From positions 1 through 10,153 of the forward strand of contig JABJCF010000085.1 of NCBI GenBank assembly GCA_018665625.1: 10,153 bases of DNA. Direction: 5' to 3'. Source of the DNA: Nitrospina sp. GTDB taxonomy: Bacteria > Nitrospinota > Nitrospinia > Nitrospinales > VA-1. Under the pieces are notes generated by a model. The model had not been told where the DNA came from and did not search any database. It saw nothing but the letters and a program-made list of their open reading frames with translations. The position numbers were made by a program, and so were the translations under genes. Shown in pieces: positions 6,831-10,153 of the stretch (position 1 is the first letter of the stretch; every line of letters begins with the position of its first letter).

Positions 6831-7994
6831 ATGAAGAATCGCGACAGAAATTCCCCCCACGAAGTAAGGCCTGTTTACGCCAGAACAAAATTTGTTTTCA
6901 TCGCTTTAGCGGTTCTGGCTGTTTACAGTTATGGTTGGAAGGTGACAGAGATTAACCTGGGTGACCTGTTTCGTGATTTTCATTTAGTAAAACCCCTTGT
7001 TAAAGAACTTGCGCAGCCCGACCTGTTTTCGCGTCAAAAACAAAGTCAGACGACAGAAGCAGAATTTTTTCTCGCTGAAGAATCAATCAACGGCACAGCC
7101 ACCACCACGCATGGCGCAGAAACCCAACTGACTTTGTCTCAAAACTCAGGTGAAATTGGAGACCGTTTGGCCGTTACCGGTCTTCGTTTAAAACCAAATT
7201 CTGAAGGCACATTATTTTGGGTCAATGAGATCGAACAGGAATTTCCCTTGGGGAAATTTAAAACCGACGAGACTGGGAATTTTCAAAAGGACATCACCGT
7301 GCCACCGAGTGCCAGAGGCAATCGGCAAACAGTGAGGGCGGTCGTAAGTTGGCCGGAAGGACCGTTGCAGGTAAGCGAAACCTTACGGCTCACATTTGAA
7401 AAAATGGTAGAGACCTTATTTCTCGCTTTGATGGCAACCACCTTGGCCATATTGGTTGCGGTTCCTTTAAGTCTGTTGGCATCGAGAAACCTAATGACAG
7501 GCAGTCTATTTGGAACGGTTGTTTACTATACTGTTCGAACAACTCTGAACTTGCTTCGGTCTGTCGAGCCGTTAATCATGGCGATTCTTTTTGTGGTTTG
7601 GGTGGGTATAGGGCCTTTTGCCGGAGTCCTAGCTCTTGGGGTTCATTCGATAGCAGCATTAGGGAAACTTTTCTCTGAGCAAATTGAGAGCATCGATACC
7701 GGCCCGGTTGAAGCTATTACTGCAGTTGGGGCAAGGCCTTTTCAGGTTGTGTTATTTGGAGTTTTACCTCAGGTGGTTCTGCCGTTTCTTGCCCTGAGTT
7801 TTTATCGCTGGGATATTAATGTTCGGATGTCGACCATCATTGGATTTGTGGGCGGTGGTGGGATTGGTTTTCTTCTTCAACAATGGATTAATCTCTTAAA
7901 ATATAATGAAGCGGGTACAGCATTACTTGCAATTGCGGTGGTTGTTATTACGCTGGATACACTGAGCGCGAAAATCCGCGAAAAAATTCACTAA
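6831..7994 (+). CDS. PhnE-like ABC transporter permease with Ig-like extracytoplasmic insert
   Basis: This 387-residue inner-membrane permease resembles the phosphonate/phosphite importer subunit PhnE, which is normally about 250-280 residues. A first membrane helix lies near 20-36. A soluble insert of about 155 residues follows. Its part 97-188 alternates beta-strand-like and turn segments (GDRLAVTGLRLKPN, KTDETGNFQKDITVPP) as an Ig/IPT-type domain would. The permease core runs from about 192 with roughly five hydrophobic segments. It contains the ABC-permease EAA loop EAITAVGARPF...LP (294-313) and the PhnE-like glycine-rich FVGGGGIG. The start is uncertain: ATG 6831 gives 387 residues and in-frame TTG 6807 gives 395; neither has a good Shine-Dalgarno site. 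No PhnC ATPase or PhnD binding protein is in the window, so partners must be elsewhere. The substrate is not determined. Confidence 0.82.
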   Translation: MKNRDRNSPHEVRPVYARTKFVFIALAVLAVYSYGWKVTEINLGDLFRDFHLVKPLVKELAQPDLFSRQKQSQTTEAEFFLAEESINGTATTTHGAETQLTLSQNSGEIGDRLAVTGLRLKPNSEGTLFWVNEIEQEFPLGKFKTDETGNFQKDITVPPSARGNRQTVRAVVSWPEGPLQVSETLRLTFEKMVETLFLALMATTLAILVAVPLSLLASRNLMTGSLFGTVVYYTVRTTLNLLRSVEPLIMAILFVVWVGIGPFAGVLALGVHSIAALGKLFSEQIESIDTGPVEAITAVGARPFQVVLFGVLPQVVLPFLALSFYRWDINVRMSTIIGFVGGGGIGFLLQQWINLLKYNEAGTALLAIAVVVITLDTLSAKIREKIH

Positions 7995-8127
7995 GCGTGG
8001 AACTGATGGGGGCAATACTCCATCTCCAGATAAAACTCACTTATTCGCCAGCGCCGTCCCCCTCTTACTCCTGTGTGAGGGAATGTCACCAAACTTACTG
8101 TAAAAGGCTTGACTGTGTTTATTTGTT
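7995..8127. other. Convergent spacer, no recognised element
   Basis: This 133-base gap lies between two genes that end toward each other. A weak seven-pair hairpin with two G-U pairs (CTCTTAC/GTGAGGG, near 8065-8084) is visible. It has no T-run on either strand, so a Rho-independent terminator is not supported. Confidence 0.4.
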
Positions 8128-8847
8128 CTACGGGTTTTGACCTTTTGGCTTCACGCCGAGTGGGGGAGCGAGTTGATTGAAGATTCTTATGAATTGTTTT
8201 CCCGATTCAGGAATTTTTCTAACTTGTTTCGTCAATAGAATTTCTTCGGCGGTATAGGGATGTCCATAATACGCAAGGTTGGCGTCTAGATCTGTAGTAA
8301 TGATGGTGCCTTTAAGAGATATCCCACCAAAAATTCCTTTGCTTCTGGAATAGGAATAAATTTCCCCTTGCATGAAAACATCAGCAGAAGCTTCGGCGTG
8401 TCGTCCCACCGGTCCGGCGGATAGGGCTATATCTCCCCCAAGGGTAAATTGTTCGCTCAATAATCCTTCAAGTCCTCTTTGTGACATTACTAGAAGGATC
8501 AGGTCAACAGCTTGTGCGCCAAATTGGAACCCGAAACTCCCGCCCGTGGTGTATAAGAATGCGGGTGGTCCCCATTCTCCTGTTTCTGCGGTGCGAACGG
8601 ATGCGATGCCTTTGCCATAGCGGGCCCCTACAAAAAAACCTGCTTTAAGCATAGTCGGGAAAACGATGATCGCTTTGGCTTTGGATATCAGATTCATGGG
8701 AATCTGTTGGTCTGGAGACTTCTGAATTTCATCCAGAATCATTTGCGAAGTGCGAAGTACCTTTCGCTGCTTGCTGCCATCTTCTTCGGCCCAAGCCCCA
8801 CTCGAAATGAACAATATGAAAATTATGCCGAAAGAAAATACTTTCAT
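8128..8847 (-). CDS. Secreted SYLF-domain (Ysc84/DUF500) protein
   Basis: This 239-residue protein begins with a clear signal peptide: Lys at position 2, a hydrophobic core (VFSFGIIFILFISSG) and a likely cleavage after AWA (residue 20). The mature part is a SYLF domain, a fold linked to lipid or phosphoinositide binding in eukaryotic relatives. Recognisable blocks are AKAIIVFPTMLKAGFFVGARYGKG, WGPPAFLYTTGGSFGFQFGAQAVDLILLVM, and the late GIFGGISLKGTII followed by YYG and the AEEIL helix. It is probably periplasmic or outer-membrane associated. Bacterial SYLF proteins have no firmly defined role. Expression looks strong: AGGAGGT (8857-8851) sits 3 bases before the ATG, with a good promoter upstream. 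It is a single-gene unit, convergent with the permease and divergent from the helicase. Confidence 0.92.
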   Translation of the reverse strand: MKVFSFGIIFILFISSGAWAEEDGSKQRKVLRTSQMILDEIQKSPDQQIPMNLISKAKAIIVFPTMLKAGFFVGARYGKGIASVRTAETGEWGPPAFLYTTGGSFGFQFGAQAVDLILLVMSQRGLEGLLSEQFTLGGDIALSAGPVGRHAEASADVFMQGEIYSYSRSKGIFGGISLKGTIITTDLDANLAYYGHPYTAEEILLTKQVRKIPESGKQFIRIFNQLAPPLGVKPKGQNP

Positions 8848-8850
8848 TTG

Positions 8851-8857
8851 ACCTCCT
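8851..8857 (-). promoter_or_regulatory. Strong Shine-Dalgarno site of the SYLF gene
   Basis: AGGAGGT is followed by CAA and then the ATG. It is the closest match to the anti-Shine-Dalgarno sequence in the window. It fixes the start codon and contrasts with the weak or absent sites of pyrF, the carbamoyltransferase and the helicase. Confidence 0.8.
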
Positions 8858-8875
8858 GATTAGTTGCCTGAATCT

Positions 8876-8904
8876 ACTATAAGGAATTCATGATTCCAAT
8901 TCAA
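8876..8904 (-). promoter_or_regulatory. Sigma70-type promoter for the SYLF gene
   Basis: On the minus strand, TTGAAT (8904-8899) and TATAGT (8881-8876) are separated by exactly 17 bases. Transcription would begin about 20-25 bases before the ATG at 8847, leaving a short leader that contains the AGGAGGT ribosome site. The spacing and the position make this the best promoter in the window. Confidence 0.6.
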
Positions 8905-8971
8905 CCTTTGGAAAATCCTGACAGATTAAAATAAGTTTTGCTCTTTTCAGGTTCCGGCTTTACCATGCCCG

Positions 8972-10144
8972 ATGATGATCAAAGATAATGTTGAAAAAAT
9001 CCTGGGTTCAAGTGGAGCGCTTTCTGAAAAATTGGAAGGCTTTGAGCATCGCCCTCAGCAAATGGAAATGGCGAAAGCAGTAGAAACGGCTTTCAGCGAA
9101 GCACAGCATCTTATTGTTGAGGCCGGGACAGGAACAGGAAAGAGTCTTGCCTACCTTATTCCAGCAATTCTTTGGGCTGTAGAAAATAATAAGAAAGTCG
9201 TAATTTCTACTTATACAAAGACCCTGCAACAACAAATACTCAATCACGATATTCCCTTTATTAGAGAAAAACTGGGAATCCCATTTCGTTATGCCCTTTG
9301 TATGGGAAATGAAAATTATCTTTCTTTGCGCAGGCTTAAGCGTTCAGCTCAGGCTGGATTGTTCAATAAAGCGGAGGAAGAGGCGCAATGGAATGGCGTA
9401 TTTGATTGGGCTGTGAAGACGGAAACAGGTTATCGAAATGATCTGCCTTTTGAAGTAATGCCACAAGTATGGGAGGAAGTAGGCCGACAAAAAGATCTTT
9501 GTTTGGGGAAAAATTGCGAAACTCATTCCTCTTGTTTCTATTTTAAAGCACGAAAAAAATGGTTCGGCGCGCATTTGTTGATTGTGAATCATCACCTGTT
9601 TTTTGCCAATGTTGCAAACTCGGGTGCCGTGTTACCGGCGTTTGACGCTGTTGTGTTTGACGAAGCACAAAACCTGGAAGAAGCCGCCACTCAATTTCTC
9701 GGGCTGGAAATTTCCAATTCAAACCTTTTTTATTTTCTCGACCGACTGCATAATCCGCGAACTAAAAAAGGTTTGTTGACACGATTGGACCATGCTTTGG
9801 TGCCGCATGTGAGGAAATTGGCAATGACCGTTCGCCAGGCCATTGAGGCATTTTTCACTCATTTCCTGGAAGAGTATGGCAGAGATAATCGCGTGCTTCG
9901 TTTCTACAAACCCCCTGTGTTGGATAATGGAATTTATGTTCCCATGGAAGCACTGCGGGAAGGTTTAAAATCTCTGGAAGCGGGATTGCATTCAGAAGAA
10001 GATCGGGTCGATGCGGCTGCTGCAGCCGAAAGGTGTTTTGAGTATAACAACGCCGTATCAGCAATTCTAAACCAGAATTTGAATGGGTATGTTTATTGGA
10101 TTGAAATTGTAAAACGAAAACGGTTTTCAATTTCAATCCAATAA
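8972..10144 (+). CDS. DinG/XPD-type Fe-S superfamily 2 helicase, N-terminal half only
   Basis: DinG-type helicases unwind DNA 5'-3' during repair or on R-loops and are about 640-730 residues. Only 390 codons are present. Visible are the Q-motif-like RPQQ (27-30), Walker A EAGTGTGKS (50-58), motif Ia (STYTKTLQQQ), an Fe-S region and the Walker B/DEAH position FDEAQNLEEAA (229-239). Three Fe-S cysteines, C177, C182 and C188, have the C-x4-C-x5-C spacing of the family. The usual first ligand in NYLC is Ser here (NYLS, S118), though C110 lies just before. The box is DEAQ rather than DEAH. Helicase motifs III-VI are absent: the frame enters an inverted repeat and stops at a TAA (10142-10144) inside its right arm, so residues from about 385 are not native. 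The start ATG (8972, or 8975) has no strong ribosome site. Confidence 0.88.
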   Translation: MMIKDNVEKILGSSGALSEKLEGFEHRPQQMEMAKAVETAFSEAQHLIVEAGTGTGKSLAYLIPAILWAVENNKKVVISTYTKTLQQQILNHDIPFIREKLGIPFRYALCMGNENYLSLRRLKRSAQAGLFNKAEEEAQWNGVFDWAVKTETGYRNDLPFEVMPQVWEEVGRQKDLCLGKNCETHSSCFYFKARKKWFGAHLLIVNHHLFFANVANSGAVLPAFDAVVFDEAQNLEEAATQFLGLEISNSNLFYFLDRLHNPRTKKGLLTRLDHALVPHVRKLAMTVRQAIEAFFTHFLEEYGRDNRVLRFYKPPVLDNGIYVPMEALREGLKSLEAGLHSEEDRVDAAAAAERCFEYNNAVSAILNQNLNGYVYWIEIVKRKRFSISIQ

Positions 10145-10153
10145 ACATACCCA
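10084..10153. repeat. Near-perfect inverted repeat (foldback) at the window end
   Basis: The left arm 10084-10109 and right arm 10128-10153 are exact reverse complements over 26 bases. The stem goes on with AAAAC (10111-10115) against GTTTT (10123-10127) after a one-base bulge at T10110, leaving a 7-base loop (10116-10122). The right arm runs to the last base of the window, so the true arm length may be greater. The left arm is coding sequence of the helicase (GYVYWIEI). The right arm is therefore most simply a reversed copy of the gene, as formed by template switching in multiple displacement amplification or by a contig-end misassembly. A real cruciform or inversion is less likely. Confidence 0.95.

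Noticed and set aside
6370..6888. Minus-strand 172-codon ORF
   Set aside because: Most of it is the complement of the conserved carbamoyltransferase C-terminus and the rest is spacer; no domain is visible.
8062..8086. Possible terminator hairpin between the permease and SYLF genes
   Set aside because: The stem needs two G-U pairs and no T-run follows on either strand.
8908..8932. Possible promoter for the helicase (TTGGAA and TAAAAT)
   Set aside because: The spacing is only 13 bases, too short for a sigma70 promoter.
1..10153. CRISPR array, tRNA, rRNA, transposase, phage or toxin-antitoxin module
   Set aside because: No regular repeat-spacer pattern, RNA gene signature or mobile-element protein was seen on either strand.

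Overview
The window looks like a stretch of ordinary chromosome from a Gram-negative bacterium, about 42-45% G+C by eye. It may be a complete short contig. The smc gene is cut by the left edge, and the right edge lies inside a near-perfect inverted repeat that breaks a helicase gene. Signs of an outer membrane or periplasm are a secreted SYLF protein with a signal peptide and a permease with a large extracytoplasmic insert. The gene mix would suit a marine Nitrospinota-like or deltaproteobacterium-like lineage, but that is a guess from gene content and no marker gene fixes it.

Layout. (1) Positions 1-1427, minus strand: N-terminal head and first coiled-coil arm of chromosome segregation protein SMC. 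(2) Positions 1428-1681: a divergent control region with three dyad symmetries and promoter-like boxes facing both ways. (3) Positions 1682-6675, plus strand: six tightly spaced genes that are probably one operon. They encode an ArsC/Spx/YffB-type thioredoxin-fold protein, a NudL-like Nudix CoA pyrophosphatase, a CarB/PylC-like ATP-grasp enzyme of unknown substrate, orotidine-5'-phosphate decarboxylase (PyrF), a four-helix DUF4149 membrane protein and a NodU/CmcH-type carbamoyltransferase. Gaps are 6 to 56 bases, and three genes start with GTG or TTG. (4) Positions 6676-6830: a non-coding spacer with foldbacks. (5) Positions 6831-7994, plus strand: a PhnE-like ABC permease with an Ig-like insert and no ATPase or binding-protein partner in the window. 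(6) Positions 8128-8847, minus strand: a secreted SYLF (Ysc84/DUF500) protein with a good promoter and Shine-Dalgarno site. (7) Positions 8972-10144, plus strand: the N-terminal half of a DinG/XPD-type helicase, ending in the foldback.

How the genes fit together. PyrF (pyrimidine synthesis), the Nudix enzyme (nucleotide or CoA clean-up), the ATP-grasp enzyme and the carbamoyltransferase (which uses carbamoyl phosphate and ATP) all handle nucleotides or activated small molecules. The sequence does not prove that they share one pathway. I see no CRISPR array, tRNA, rRNA, transposase or defence system. The most notable points are the terminal inverted repeat (probably an amplification or assembly chimera), the permease with an embedded Ig-like domain, and the helicase's altered NYLC cysteine and DEAQ box.
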